From positions 496,001 through 560,000 of the forward strand of contig NZ_CP132204.1 in the NCBI RefSeq assembly GCF_030718995.1: DNA of 64,000 nt, read 5' to 3'. Below the pieces are notes generated by a model. The model had not been told where the DNA came from and made no database searches. It worked only from the letters and a program-made list of their open reading frames with translations. This document shows, piece after piece, positions 1-9,418 of the stretch. This DNA is from Arthrobacter oryzae. Lineage in GTDB: Bacteria > Actinomycetota > Actinomycetes > Actinomycetales > Micrococcaceae. Position numbers and translations under genes: made by a program. Each line of letters starts with the position of its first letter. Position 1 is the first letter of the stretch.

Positions 1-67
1 GCATTGCTTTAGAGGGGGCGGTAAAGGGGTCGTGCTGCCTTCCTGAGGGGTGGCCAGGTGGTGCGGA

Positions 68-96
68 CGGGGACGGATGCGTGCAGTCCGTCCCCG
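68..96 (-). terminator. Hairpin downstream of the aldehyde dehydrogenase gene
   Basis: A perfect 10-bp stem (68-77 with 87-96, CGGGGACGGA arm) with a 9-nt loop lies 18 bp past the stop codon of the minus-strand aldehyde dehydrogenase. It has no clear T tract, so it may act as a weak or Rho-assisted terminator. Positions 1-60 show no recognisable gene. Confidence 0.55.
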
Positions 97-113
97 CCCG
101 GGCTCAGAGCGGC

Positions 114-1637
114 CTAGAAGAAGCCGAGCTTGTTTTCGTTGTAGCTGACCAGGAGGTTCTTGGTCTGCTGGTAGTGGTCCAGCATCATGGAGTGGTTTTC
201 ACGTCCGATGCCGGAGGACTTGTAACCACCGAACGCGGCGCCGGCCGGGTAGGCGTGGTAGTTGTTGACCCAGACACGGCCCGCCTGGATTTCGCGGCCG
301 GCACGGTACGCAACGTTGCCGTTGCGGGACCAGACGCCGGCGCCCAGGCCGTAGAGCGTGTCGTTGGCGATGTCCATGGCGTCGCTGTAGTCACTGAAGC
401 GGGTCACGGAAACCACCGGGCCGAAGATCTCCTCCTGGAAAATCCGCATCTTGTTGTTGCCTTCGAAGACGGTCGGCTGGACGTAATAGCCGCCGGCCAA
501 ATCGCCTTCCAGCTGGGCGCGGGCGCCGCCGGTGAGCACCTTGGCACCTTCCTGCTTGCCGATGTCGATGTAGGAGAGAATCTTTTCCAGCTGGTCGTTG
601 GAGGCCTGTGCGCCCACCTGGGTTTCGGTGTCAAGCGGGTTGCCTTGAATCATCTTCTCCACACGGGCCACGGCGTCGGCCATGAAGGAGTCGTAGATGT
701 CTTCCTGGACCAGGGCGCGGGAGGGGCAGGTGCAGACTTCGCCCTGGTTGAAGGCGAACAGCGCGAAGCCTTCCTGTGCCTTGTCATAGAACGCGTCGTC
801 GGACTCGGCAACGTCGTTGAAGAAGATGTTCGGGCTCTTGCCGCCGAGTTCCAAGGTGACCGGGATCAGGTTCTGGCTGGCGTACTGGCTGATCAGCCGG
901 CCAGTGGACGTTTCGCCGGTGAAGGCGATCTTGCGGATCCGGGGGCTGGAGGCGAGGGGCTTGCCGGCCTCGACGCCGAAGCCGTTGACCACGTTGAGCA
1001 CGCCGGCAGGCAGCAGGTCGCCGATGAGTTCCATCAGGACCAGGATCGAGGAGGGCGTCTGCTCGGCAGGCTTAAGGACCACGGCGTTGCCGGCGGCCAG
1101 TGCCGGGGCGAGCTTCCAGACGGCCATGAGGATGGGGAAGTTCCACGGGATGATCTGGCCTACGACGCCGAGGGGCTCGTGGTAGTGGTAGGCGGTGGTG
1201 TCGTCGTCAAGCTGTGACAGGCGGCCTTCCTGGGCCCGGACGGCGGAGGCGAAGTAGCGGAAGTGGTCGGCGGCCAGCGGAATGTCCGCGTTGAGGGTTT
1301 CGCGAATCGGCTTGCCGTTGTCCCAGGACTCGGCGACGGCGAGCATCTCGAGGTTCTCGTCGATGCGGTCCGCGATCTTGTTCAGGATGGCTGCGCGCTC
1401 GGCGACGGAGGTCTTGCCCCAGGAGGGCGCGATCTTGTGGGCGGCGTCCAGGGCCAGTTCGATGTCCTCGGCCGTGCCGCGGGCCACCTCGCAGAATGCC
1501 TTGCCGGTGACCGGGGTGATGTTCTCGAAGTACTGGCCCTTGACGGGGGCAACCCACTCGCCGCCGATCCAGTTCTCGTAGCGGTCCTTGAACGTGACCT
1601 TCGAACCTTCGGTACCGGGCTGTGCGTAGACAGTCAT
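114..1637 (-). CDS. exaC: NAD-dependent aldehyde dehydrogenase (ExaC/AldB/ThcA type)
   Basis: A 507-residue aldehyde dehydrogenase that oxidises aldehydes, probably acetaldehyde or other short-chain aldehydes, to acids with NAD in the cytoplasm. The family blocks are in order: [34 protein letters not shown] and the catalytic-cysteine segment [12 protein letters not shown], which is typical of the AldB/ExaC/ThcA subgroup. Length matches the family. I start at the ATG at 1637 because AAGGAG lies 8 nt upstream; a longer frame reaching 1733 has no such site. The same-strand GAF-domain regulator just upstream (1761-3128) probably controls it. Exact substrate is inferred. Confidence 0.9.
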   Translation of the reverse strand: MTVYAQPGTEGSKVTFKDRYENWIGGEWVAPVKGQYFENITPVTGKAFCEVARGTAEDIELALDAAHKIAPSWGKTSVAERAAILNKIADRIDENLEMLAVAESWDNGKPIRETLNADIPLAADHFRYFASAVRAQEGRLSQLDDDTTAYHYHEPLGVVGQIIPWNFPILMAVWKLAPALAAGNAVVLKPAEQTPSSILVLMELIGDLLPAGVLNVVNGFGVEAGKPLASSPRIRKIAFTGETSTGRLISQYASQNLIPVTLELGGKSPNIFFNDVAESDDAFYDKAQEGFALFAFNQGEVCTCPSRALVQEDIYDSFMADAVARVEKMIQGNPLDTETQVGAQASNDQLEKILSYIDIGKQEGAKVLTGGARAQLEGDLAGGYYVQPTVFEGNNKMRIFQEEIFGPVVSVTRFSDYSDAMDIANDTLYGLGAGVWSRNGNVAYRAGREIQAGRVWVNNYHAYPAGAAFGGYKSSGIGRENHSMMLDHYQQTKNLLVSYNENKLGFF

Positions 1638-1698
1638 TGCTAGCTCCTTTGCTGTGCAAGATGTTGAGCGGCCTGTGCTGGCGGCCGCCGTTGCATTC

Positions 1699-1751
1699 AG
1701 CGTAGGAGCGGGGAGGTTGCAGTCAGGTTGCAACCGCGTGATTCAGATCAC
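1699..1751 (-). promoter_or_regulatory. Putative promoter of the aldehyde dehydrogenase with a CRP-like site
   Basis: Reading the minus strand, a -10-like TACGCT sits at 1704-1699. Upstream are two direct TGCAACCT copies (1725-1732 and 1714-1721, 11 bp apart) and an inverted repeat GTGA-N6-TCAC at 1738-1751, which fits the core of CRP/GlxR sites. The TGCAACCT pair is a candidate target for the neighbouring GAF-domain regulator. All of this is inference from position and motif. Confidence 0.4.
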
Positions 1752-1760
1752 GTCAGGGGG

Positions 1761-3128
1761 TTAGGCGCTGAGTTCGGTTTCCAGCCGTTCAAGATCGGCG
1801 ACGACGGCGGCCCGCTTGGGCGAGCGCGGCGGCAGGAGCTTCAGCGCGGCAAGGCGGACGCCGACGTCGTTCTTTGCTTCCGGCAGTTCCGCGTACTTCA
1901 GCAGCGCATCCGCGCTGCCGTCGGTGAGCACCGCTTCGCGCAGCAGCGAGGAGACGCGGTCCCTGAGGTCGACGATGCCCGGCGCCTCCGAGCGGGGCAG
2001 GACGGCGCCGCGGTAGATCTCGAGCGCGATGCGGTGCGCGCCGCGCTGCAGGCAGTTGAGCACCTGGCTGGAATCCGGCATCAGGTCCACGGGCAGCCGG
2101 TACGGGCGCGAGCCGGGGACGGCATCCGGGCTGAGCTGCTGCAGGACCTTGCGCAGGCGCACCATCTCCGGTCGCAGGGTCATGGACGTGCCCTCGCCGG
2201 GGTACAGCAGTGTGCAGAGCTCCTCGGCGCTCAGTCCGTCCGGATGGACGCTGAGGAGTGCCAGGATTTCGCTGTGCCGGGCCGAGAGCGCCACGGTACG
2301 CCCTTCGATGCTGAGCAGTGCCTGGTCCCGGCCGAGGAGCTGGAGGCTGTTGCGGTAGAGGCTTCCGGTGCCCGCAGCGGAAGCCGTCCGGCCCGCGGAG
2401 GCAGTGGTCCGCCGTCGTGCCGGTGCCGCCTGGCGGGCCGCGGCGAGCTGGAGCCGCTCCACGCGCAACTGGGCCTGGGCCGCCGCGACGGTGGCTTCCA
2501 CGAGGGAGAGGGTGTGCGGTGCAACGGCGGATTCGGTGCCGGTGATGTCCACGACCCCCAGCAGGGCGCCGGAGTCGGGGTCGTGGAAGGGCACGGCCGT
2601 GCAGCTCCATGGATGGACGGAGCGCTTGTAGTGCTCAGCGCCGGAAATCTGGATACTGCGGCCCAGGGCGAGGGCAGTGCCCGGAGCGCTGGTGCCGACG
2701 CTGGCCTCGGACCAGTCGGCGCCGGCCACGAACATCATGCCTTCGGCCCGGCGCTGTGTCACGGCGTCGCCCTCCACCCACAGGAGCCGGCCCACCTCGT
2801 CACCCACGGCAACCAGCAGGCCGCTGTCGTGGCTGGGCAGGACCAGGAGTTTGTGGATGACCGGCATGATGGTGGCCAGCGGATGCTGACGGCGGTATTC
2901 GTCCAGTTCTTCCCGGTCCAGGGCAAGGGGCGCTTCGGGGTTGTCCGGGTTGGCCCGGAACTGGACTGACCGCTGCCAGGATTCCTCCACCAGGCTGCGC
3001 AGTCCGGGCAGGTGCATGCTGCCGGCGTGGCCGGTCGCTCCGAGCAGCTCGTGGCCCGCCAGGGCGTGCCGCTGGAGCAGCGCCGCGGCGTCCGGGCCCG
3101 GAACTGCCGGCTGATTTGTTTTCGTCAT
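1761..3128 (-). CDS. GAF-domain transcriptional regulator
   Basis: A 455-residue regulator. The N-terminal half (about 30-200) looks like a GAF sensor of the AcoR/sigma-54-activator type, for example the stretch around LPGLRSLVEESWQRS and the segment ending GVVDITG. No AAA+ domain follows. Instead an Ala/Arg-rich linker leads to a C-terminal winged-helix region (about 250-340, around LSARHSEILALLSVHPDGLS) with an AXH/BTAD-like tail. The start at 3128 has GGGAG upstream; a short extension to 3149 is possible. Its position directly upstream of the aldehyde dehydrogenase, on the same strand, suggests it is the activator for alcohol/aldehyde oxidation. The ligand is unknown. Confidence 0.8.
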   Translation of the reverse strand: MTKTNQPAVPGPDAAALLQRHALAGHELLGATGHAGSMHLPGLRSLVEESWQRSVQFRANPDNPEAPLALDREELDEYRRQHPLATIMPVIHKLLVLPSHDSGLLVAVGDEVGRLLWVEGDAVTQRRAEGMMFVAGADWSEASVGTSAPGTALALGRSIQISGAEHYKRSVHPWSCTAVPFHDPDSGALLGVVDITGTESAVAPHTLSLVEATVAAAQAQLRVERLQLAAARQAAPARRRTTASAGRTASAAGTGSLYRNSLQLLGRDQALLSIEGRTVALSARHSEILALLSVHPDGLSAEELCTLLYPGEGTSMTLRPEMVRLRKVLQQLSPDAVPGSRPYRLPVDLMPDSSQVLNCLQRGAHRIALEIYRGAVLPRSEAPGIVDLRDRVSSLLREAVLTDGSADALLKYAELPEAKNDVGVRLAALKLLPPRSPKRAAVVADLERLETELSA

Positions 3129-3238
3129 CGAACTCCCTTGCCGGCACAACGGTGTGCCAGGCGTGACGGCATGCCGTGCTGGATTGGTCTGCTCAGTGTA
3201 TTGCCATCCAGCCGGCCGCCATAGGGTTAGCCCTCGGG

Positions 3239-4693
3239 TCAGTCCTCGGCGCCGCGGGAAATGCGGATCATTTCCTCGCGCGGCACCACCTTCACGCGTT
3301 CACGTACGACGCCGGTGTCCGCCTCCGCTTCGGTCCATGCCTTCCCGAGGGCTGCTTCGTGCGCGTCCAGCCGGTTCCAGCCTTCCCAGGTGGTGTACTC
3401 CACGCCGCGCTCCTCGAGCAGGGCGATGATGGCGTGCGGATCCGGATTCTGCGCCGGCGGGAGCGTCAGCCGGTCCTCCAGCAGGCAGCCGATGGTCTCC
3501 AGGGCGTCGCCCTTGGTATGCCCGATCAGGCCCACCGGGCCGCGCTTGATCCAGCCCGTGGCGTAGATCCCGGGCACCGGGTTGCCGTCGGCGTCCAGCA
3601 CCCGGCCGCCTTCGTTGGGAATGACACCGGCCCGGGCGTCGTATTCCAGTTCATCCAGCGGGGAGCCGTGGTAGCCGATGGCCCGGTACACCGCCTGGAC
3701 CGGGTAGTCGAGGTACTCCCCCGTCCCCTTGACGTTGCCCGTGCCGTCCAGCTGCATGCGTTCAAACTTGATGCCCGCCACCTTGCCGGTGCCAGCAGTG
3801 TTGCCGGCGGCGTCGTAAATCTCCACCGGGCTGTGCAGGAAGTGCAGGTGCAGCCGGCGGGAGGACGGCACCTCGGCTTCGGCGTGCTCTTCCACCAGCC
3901 AGTTGGTCATGGTGTTCACCATGGTCTTGGTCTGGTTGTTGGTGCGGATGGCTTCCTCGGAGGCTTCGTCGAACTCGAAGTCCTCCGGGTAGAGCACGAT
4001 GTCAACGTCCTTGGCGTGGCTGAGCTCGCGCAGTTCCAGCGGGGTGAATTTCACCTGGGCCGGGCCGCGGCGGCCGAAGACGTGCACGTCAGTCACCGGG
4101 GAGTTCTTCAGCGCCCGGTAGACGTTGTCCGGGATTTCCGTGGACAGGAGCTCGTCCGCGTGCTTCACCAGCATGCGGGCCACGTCCAGGGCCACGTTGC
4201 CGTTGCCGATGACGGCGATCTCTTTGGCGTCCAGCGGCCAGTCGCGGGACACGTCCGGGTGCCCGTCGTACCAGGACACAAAGTCGGCGCCGCCGAACGA
4301 TCCTTCGAGTTCGACGCCGGGAATGTTGAGGTCCGCGTCCTTGATGGCGCCCGTGGAGAAGATCACGGCGTCGTAGAAGGCGCGGAAATCGTGCAGCTTC
4401 AGGTCGCGGCCGTACGTCACGTTGCCCAGGAACCGGATGTCGCCGCGGTCCAGGACCTTGTGCAGGGCGTTGACGATGCCCTTGATGCGTGGGTGGTCCG
4501 GGGCCACGCCGTAGCGGATCAGGCCGTAGGGGGCGGGGTAGGCCTCGAACAGGTCGATGCTGACTTCGACGTCGCCGTCCTTGACCTCATTGGATTTGGT
4601 CAGGATGTCCGCGGCGTAGACGCCGGCCGGTCCGGCGCCGACGATCGCGACGCGGAGGGGACGTTTGGGGGTGGTTGCGGCCGAGTTGGACAC
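3239..4693 (-). CDS. fprA: FAD-dependent ferredoxin/NADP(+) reductase, FprA type (copy 1)
   Basis: A 484-residue flavoprotein of the adrenodoxin-reductase-like FprA family, passing electrons between NADPH and ferredoxin. The FAD fold is at residues 15-30 (VAIVGAGPAGVYAADIL), the second Rossmann motif is VIGNGNVALDVARML, and the C-terminal FAD contact is YATGWIKRGPVGLIGHTKG. GTG start at 4693 with GAAGG upstream. A close paralogue is at 17482-18945; the two share most blocks word for word. Copy 1 stands alone between the GAF regulator and topoisomerase IB. The electron acceptor cannot be told from context. Confidence 0.93.
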   Translation of the reverse strand: MSNSAATTPKRPLRVAIVGAGPAGVYAADILTKSNEVKDGDVEVSIDLFEAYPAPYGLIRYGVAPDHPRIKGIVNALHKVLDRGDIRFLGNVTYGRDLKLHDFRAFYDAVIFSTGAIKDADLNIPGVELEGSFGGADFVSWYDGHPDVSRDWPLDAKEIAVIGNGNVALDVARMLVKHADELLSTEIPDNVYRALKNSPVTDVHVFGRRGPAQVKFTPLELRELSHAKDVDIVLYPEDFEFDEASEEAIRTNNQTKTMVNTMTNWLVEEHAEAEVPSSRRLHLHFLHSPVEIYDAAGNTAGTGKVAGIKFERMQLDGTGNVKGTGEYLDYPVQAVYRAIGYHGSPLDELEYDARAGVIPNEGGRVLDADGNPVPGIYATGWIKRGPVGLIGHTKGDALETIGCLLEDRLTLPPAQNPDPHAIIALLEERGVEYTTWEGWNRLDAHEAALGKAWTEAEADTGVVRERVKVVPREEMIRISRGAED

Positions 4694-4760
4694 CGGGAGC
4701 CCTTCCAGAACTGAGAGACTGCGCCAAATCGCTTAGCGCACAAACCCCTATTCTAGGCGG

Positions 4761-5771
4761 TCAACTGGCCTTCCCTGCGGATCTGCCAATGGATACGACG
4801 TCTCCCTCGCGGTACAGCAGGGCCCGGAGTTCGGCTTCGGCCGAGCCCGTCCGGTGGGGGTCGATGGTCTCCCCCGCGGAGTAGTGGTCCAGCAGCCGCG
4901 GGTCCACGTAGCTCTTCCGGGCGATCGACGGCGTGTTCCCCAGCACCGCCGCAGCGTCCTGCATCGCCAGGCTGATGGCCCGCTTCCTGGCAGCCACCGT
5001 GGCCTGCGGGCCGGTCCGGGCCAGGCTGACCGCCGCGGCCACGGTGCCCCGGAGCGTCCGGAAGTCCTTGGCGGTGAAGTCCGCGCCGGTGCGCTCCTTC
5101 ACGTAGTCGTTGATCTCCGCGCTGCCCACCGGATGCCAGCTGCGACCGTTCTTGTACGCCAGCAGCCTGGCGTTGCCCCCGCGGCGCTTGAGCGAGCGCA
5201 CCAGGGCGGCGAGGTCGGCGTCGTCGATCTCCGAATCCCAGGTCTTACCGCTCTTGGCGGGAAAACTGAGCCGGAGGCTCTCCTTCTTGACTTTCACATG
5301 CGCGCAGAGCAGGGTGGCCAGGCCGTGGCTGCCGTTCTCGTTGGTGTACCGCTCGGACCCGACCCGCAGCGAGCCGCTGTCCAGCATCCTGAAGGCACCG
5401 GCCAGGACGCGTTCGCGGGAGAAACCGTCGCTGCGGAGGTCCATGGTGACCCGCCTGCGCGCGCTCGGCAGCGATTCGGCGAGCTGGAGGGCACGGTCGA
5501 ACTTGAGCCGGTCCTTCTTTTCCCGCCAGGCCGGGTGGTAGATGTACTGCCGGCGGCCCACGGCGTCGAGCCCGGTGGCCTGGATGTGCCCGTTGTCGTA
5601 GGGCGCGATCCAGACATCGGTCCAGGCCGGCGGAATGCCGATGCTTTCCAGCCGTTCCCGGACGGGGCCCGGAGGCAGTGTGGAACCGTCCAGGTCGCGG
5701 TAGGTGAAGCCGGTGCCAGCGGCAAGGCGCCGGTAGCCCCTGCCCGAGGCGTTGCTGTGACGGAGCCTCAT
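4761..5771 (-). CDS. DNA topoisomerase IB (poxvirus-like)
   Basis: A 336-residue type IB topoisomerase that relaxes supercoils by forming a 3'-phosphotyrosine link. The N-terminal DNA-binding part includes GLDAVGRRQYIYHPAWREKK; the catalytic core contains TAKDFRTLRGT. Tyr288, in ARKSYVDPRL near the C terminus, matches the nucleophile. Length is normal for bacterial members. Start ATG at 5771. It is divergent from rarD (131-bp gap); no operon partner is visible. Such enzymes are accessory in actinobacteria, where TopA is the essential relaxase. Confidence 0.92.
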   Translation of the reverse strand: MRLRHSNASGRGYRRLAAGTGFTYRDLDGSTLPPGPVRERLESIGIPPAWTDVWIAPYDNGHIQATGLDAVGRRQYIYHPAWREKKDRLKFDRALQLAESLPSARRRVTMDLRSDGFSRERVLAGAFRMLDSGSLRVGSERYTNENGSHGLATLLCAHVKVKKESLRLSFPAKSGKTWDSEIDDADLAALVRSLKRRGGNARLLAYKNGRSWHPVGSAEINDYVKERTGADFTAKDFRTLRGTVAAAVSLARTGPQATVAARKRAISLAMQDAAAVLGNTPSIARKSYVDPRLLDHYSAGETIDPHRTGSAEAELRALLYREGDVVSIGRSAGKAS

Positions 5772-5902
5772 CGAGGGGCTTTCCGGAGAAGCACGTTCAT
5801 AGTGGTAAGCATACTGAGTACTGCAAGACCTGCGCAGACCGCTTCCTCGAACCGGTGCCGTGCTGCCGGAATACCGCCCGCGGAGGTGGTGTTATTGATC
5901 GT

Positions 5903-6913
5903 GTGCCTACAACCGACGGAACCGCCACCTCACCTGCCCTGACCGCCCCCGGCGTCGCCCTTAAGGCAGTGGACAAGGACACGACGGCGGGCGTCCTCTT
6001 CGGGATCGGCGCTTACGGGCTCTGGGGGCTGCTGCCCCTGTACTTCTTCGTCCTGCAGCCCGCCAGCGCGGTGGAAATTGTAGCCAACCGGGTGGTGTGG
6101 TCGCTGGTGTTCTGCACCCTGCTGATCACGGTGACCCGGTCCTGGCGCGTCCTGGCAGCCGCGTTCCGAGACCGGACCGTGCTCGGCACGCTGTCCATCG
6201 CCGCGGCGCTGATCGCGGTGAACTGGCTGACCTACACCTACGGCGTGACCACCGGCCAGGCCGTGGAAGCCTCCCTGGGTTATTTCATCAACCCGCTCGT
6301 CTCCGTGCTGCTGGGCGTGTTCGTGCTGAAGGAAACGCTGCGTCCGCTCCAGTGGGCCGCCGTCGGCATCGGCTTTGTTGCCGTGGTGGTCCTGACGATT
6401 TCCTACGGCAAACTCCCGTGGATCGCGCTGACGCTGGCCTTCAGCTTCGGCCTCTACGGCTTCGTCAAGAAGCGGATCGGCCCGAAGGCGGACGCGGTCA
6501 CCAGCCTGACCATGGAAACCGTGGTGCTCACGCCCTTGGCGGCCGCCACCATGATCTTCCTGGCCGTGAGCGGTGCGGCGACGCTTGGCACTCACGGTTC
6601 GGGGCACTTCTGGCTGCTGGTCTCCTCAGGCGTGATCACGGCCGTGCCGCTGCTGTTCTTCGGAGCCTCCGCCCGCCGGCTGCCCATGACCACGATCGGG
6701 CTGCTGCAGTACTTCGCCCCCGTGCTGCAGTTCATTGTGGCCCTCGTGGTGTTCCAGGAAGCCATGACCTTGGACCGCTGGATCGGGTTCGGGGTGGTCT
6801 GGCTGGCGCTGCTGGTGCTGACGGTGGACATGCTGGCGGCCACGCGCAGGAATTCCGTGGCACGGAAGCGTGCCCTCGCCGGGGCGGCAGCGCGTGGCGG
6901 AGGGGCGCGTTAG
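5903..6913 (+). CDS. rarD: EamA-family transporter, RarD type
   Basis: A 336-residue inner-membrane permease with about ten hydrophobic segments and the RarD signature regions: GVLFGIGAYGLWGLLPLYF near the N terminus and GVTTGQAVEASLGYFINPL in the middle. Substrate of the family is unproven (drug/metabolite transporter superfamily). I place the start at GTG 5903, with GGAGGT at 5882-5887; the spacing is long, so GTG 5855 remains possible. The 3' end overlaps the convergent stress-protein gene by 4 bp, so both stop codons share bases. Confidence 0.88.
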   Translation: MPTTDGTATSPALTAPGVALKAVDKDTTAGVLFGIGAYGLWGLLPLYFFVLQPASAVEIVANRVVWSLVFCTLLITVTRSWRVLAAAFRDRTVLGTLSIAAALIAVNWLTYTYGVTTGQAVEASLGYFINPLVSVLLGVFVLKETLRPLQWAAVGIGFVAVVVLTISYGKLPWIALTLAFSFGLYGFVKKRIGPKADAVTSLTMETVVLTPLAAATMIFLAVSGAATLGTHGSGHFWLLVSSGVITAVPLLFFGASARRLPMTTIGLLQYFAPVLQFIVALVVFQEAMTLDRWIGFGVVWLALLVLTVDMLAATRRNSVARKRALAGAAARGGGAR

Positions 6914-7779
6914 GGCGCCATGGCCGTGTCCACCCGCTCGTACTCGCGCGGGATGACCACCATGGGCACCGGCAGCGCCCGGAGCACCTTGTTGGCCGTG
7001 CTGCCGATGAACAGCTTGTTGCGCTCGGCAAGGCGCGAGGATCCCACGATCAGGATCTCGGCGTCGTCCCATTCGAGGTCATCGATGCATTCCTCGATGG
7101 TGCGTCCGTGGGCCACCTCCACGGTGACCTTGTGCCCGTCAGGGAGGCGCCGCGAGGCTTCGGTGAGCACGGTGTTCGCGTGGATGTGCGCCGCGTTGAC
7201 CACTTCCCCCGGGTCCCCTTCAGCGTCGAGCTCCACCAGGGAGACCATCCGCAGCGGCACGCTTCGGCGCCCTGCCGCCCCGATGGCGACGTCGATCGCG
7301 GCTTCTGCGCCGGCGCGCTGGCCCACCGCGAGCGTCAGCCGGGAAATGGGTTCGGTCCGGCGGTATCCGCGCGGAGCCAGTGCGACGGGCACCGGCGAAG
7401 CATGCAGGAGTCCGTTGGCCACGCTGCCCACGGTGTGGCGCTTGAACAGGCCGTTGCTGGCCGCGCCAACCACGATAAGCGCGGCGTCGTTGGCCACGGC
7501 TGCCTCGATCAGTCCCGCAGCGAACGAATCCGCATGCCGCGCATGGAACTCCACGGGGACGTCGTCCGGGACCAGGCTGAGCCCTTCACGCTGCGCGTCC
7601 TGCACGGCCTTCTCGTTGGCGAGGACATGGCCGCTCGCCACGTCCTGGGCAACATGCAGGCCTTTGTCCACCACAAAGACCAGATCCAGCTGCGCGCCCT
7701 GCGCCCGGGCCAATGCGGTGGCCAGGGCAACGGCATCCGCGCCGCGCTCGTTCGGTGTGTAGCCAACTACGTATCGCAT
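6910..7779 (-). CDS. Universal stress protein with two Usp domains
   Basis: A 289-residue tandem UspA protein. Domain 1 (about 1-140) carries the ATP-type loop VVGAASNG...GSVANGLL; domain 2 (about 150-285) carries IVGSSRLAERNKL...GSTANKVL. Both retain the G-2x-G-9x-G-S/T nucleotide-binding pattern, so ATP binding is likely. ATG at 7779 with AAAGGGG 8 nt upstream. Cytoplasmic; role in stress or dormancy is known only for relatives. It ends in a 4-bp convergent overlap with rarD. Confidence 0.92.
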   Translation of the reverse strand: MRYVVGYTPNERGADAVALATALARAQGAQLDLVFVVDKGLHVAQDVASGHVLANEKAVQDAQREGLSLVPDDVPVEFHARHADSFAAGLIEAAVANDAALIVVGAASNGLFKRHTVGSVANGLLHASPVPVALAPRGYRRTEPISRLTLAVGQRAGAEAAIDVAIGAAGRRSVPLRMVSLVELDAEGDPGEVVNAAHIHANTVLTEASRRLPDGHKVTVEVAHGRTIEECIDDLEWDDAEILIVGSSRLAERNKLFIGSTANKVLRALPVPMVVIPREYERVDTAMAP

Positions 7780-7926
7780 GGGTGAACCCCTTTGTGGGTC
7801 TGGGGCAGAATCCAGCCTCGCTCGGGGTTCCCGGGCGACGTCGGCCGGTCTGCGTTTCCTGCAGTGGTACTGCTGACTCTAGTCCACGCAGGCACAAATC
7901 AGAGGTGACATTGGGCCCGAAAACAC

Positions 7927-7961
7927 AGAGAGCCGCGGACCATCGGTCCGCGGCTCTCTGG
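7927..7961 (-). terminator. Strong hairpin downstream of gabT
   Basis: A perfect 16-bp stem (7927-7942 with 7946-7961) with a 3-nt ATC loop, 16 bp past the gabT stop. AAAACA on the plus-strand left flank gives a T-rich run after the stem on the minus strand, so it fits an intrinsic terminator for gabT. The rest of the 197-bp gap (7780-7976) holds only the stress-gene leader. Confidence 0.85.
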
Positions 7962-7976
7962 TTGGAATGACTGAGG

Positions 7977-9347
7977 CTAGGCGTGCGCCTTGATGGCGGC
8001 TGCCAGCACCTCAAGGCCGTCGAGCAGCAGCTCATCGCCGATGACCAGCGGCGGCAGCAGGCGGATCACATTGCCGTAAGTGCCGCAGGTGAGGATGATG
8101 ACGCCTTCCTTGAGGCAGGCGGCGGCAACGGCCTTGGTCAGCTCCGGGTTCGGTTCCTTGGAGCCGGCCTGCACCAGTTCGATGGCCAGCATGGCGCCGC
8201 GTCCGCGGATGTCGCCGATCACGGACTTCCCGGAAGCGGCAAGCTCACCCTGCAGCTCGCGGAGGCGGCCGGTGGCCAGGTCCTCGATGTGCTTGGCGCG
8301 GGCGTTGAGGTCGTATTCCTCCATGGAGCCGATGGAGGCGAGGGCAGCGGCGCAGGCAACCGGGTTCCCGCCATAGGTGCCGCCCAGGCCGCCCGGGTGG
8401 ACGGCGTCGAGCAAGTCGGCGCGTCCGGTGATCGCGGACAGCGGCATGCCGCCGGCGATGCCCTTGGCCATGGTGATGATGTCCGGTACAACACCTTCGT
8501 GGTTCACGGCGAACCATTCGCCCGTGCGGCAGAAGCCGGACTGGACCTCATCGGCGATGAAAACGATGCCCTTTTCCTTGGCCCAGGCGGCCAGTGCCGG
8601 CAGGAAGCCCTCGGCCGGGACGATGAAGCCGCCCTCGCCCTGGATCGGTTCGATGATGATCGCGGCCACGGATTCGCCGCCGATCTGTTTTTCGATCATG
8701 GTGATGGCGCGCTTAGCGGCCTCGGCACCGGTGATCGAGGGGTTTTCCTCGCGGAACGGGTAGCTCATGGGCATGCGGTAGACCTCGGGCGCGAACGGGC
8801 CGAAGTTGGTCTTGTACGGCATGGCCTTGGCGGTCAGCGCCATGGTCAGGTTGGTGCGGCCGTGGTAGGCGTGGTCAAAGGCAACGACGGCGTCGCGGCC
8901 GGTGGCCAGGCGCGCCACCTTGACGGCGTTTTCCACGGCTTCGGCGCCGGAGTTGAACAGCACCGTGCGCTTTTCGTGGTCACCCGGGGTGAGGCGGTTC
9001 AGCTGCTCGGCGACGGCAACGTAGCCCTCGTACGGGGTGACCATGAAGCAGGTGTGGGTGAAGTGCTCCACGGCTTCCTTCACGGCCCCGACGACGGCGG
9101 GATCGGACGCGCCGACGCTGGTCACGGCGATGCCTGACCCGAGGTCGATGAAGGAGTTGCCGTCCACGTCGTGGATGATGCCGCCGTCGGCGTCGGAAAC
9201 GAACACGGGGACGCTGGAGGCGACGCCGGCGGCCACGACGGCCTTGCGGCGCTCAGTCAGGGCAACGGACTTGGGGCCGGGGAAGTCTGCCTGGACGCGG
9301 CGCTTCTGCTCGAGACGGTAGGTGATGTCATGGGCGGTTGCAGTCAT
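7977..9347 (-). CDS. gabT: 4-aminobutyrate aminotransferase
   Basis: A 456-residue class III PLP aminotransferase that transfers the amino group of GABA to 2-oxoglutarate, giving succinate semialdehyde. Key blocks: FNSGAEAVENAVK (cofactor phosphate binding), FDHAYHGRTNLTMALT, FIADEVQSGFCRTG and TMAKGIAGGMPLSAITG with the PLP lysine in the AKG segment. ATG at 9347 with AAAGG 8 nt upstream. It is followed upstream by a gamma-aminobutyraldehyde-type dehydrogenase (71-bp gap, same strand), so the pair probably forms a putrescine/GABA catabolic operon controlled by the divergent PucR regulator. Confidence 0.92.
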   Translation of the reverse strand: MTATAHDITYRLEQKRRVQADFPGPKSVALTERRKAVVAAGVASSVPVFVSDADGGIIHDVDGNSFIDLGSGIAVTSVGASDPAVVGAVKEAVEHFTHTCFMVTPYEGYVAVAEQLNRLTPGDHEKRTVLFNSGAEAVENAVKVARLATGRDAVVAFDHAYHGRTNLTMALTAKAMPYKTNFGPFAPEVYRMPMSYPFREENPSITGAEAAKRAITMIEKQIGGESVAAIIIEPIQGEGGFIVPAEGFLPALAAWAKEKGIVFIADEVQSGFCRTGEWFAVNHEGVVPDIITMAKGIAGGMPLSAITGRADLLDAVHPGGLGGTYGGNPVACAAALASIGSMEEYDLNARAKHIEDLATGRLRELQGELAASGKSVIGDIRGRGAMLAIELVQAGSKEPNPELTKAVAAACLKEGVIILTCGTYGNVIRLLPPLVIGDELLLDGLEVLAAAIKAHA

Positions 9348-9418
9348 GGGAATGCCTTTCTGGAAAGTCGTGGGGAATGTTGTGCGTCGGAGTTATGCGG
9401 CTGCGTTATGCGTTCGGG

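Noticed and set aside
3176..4714. A long plus-strand open frame opposite fprA-1, and similar long antisense frames elsewhere (for example 57009-59387, 45133-46956).
   Set aside because: They are complements of strongly conserved genes, have Val/Gly/His-rich compositions typical of GC-rich shadow frames, and show no family motifs.
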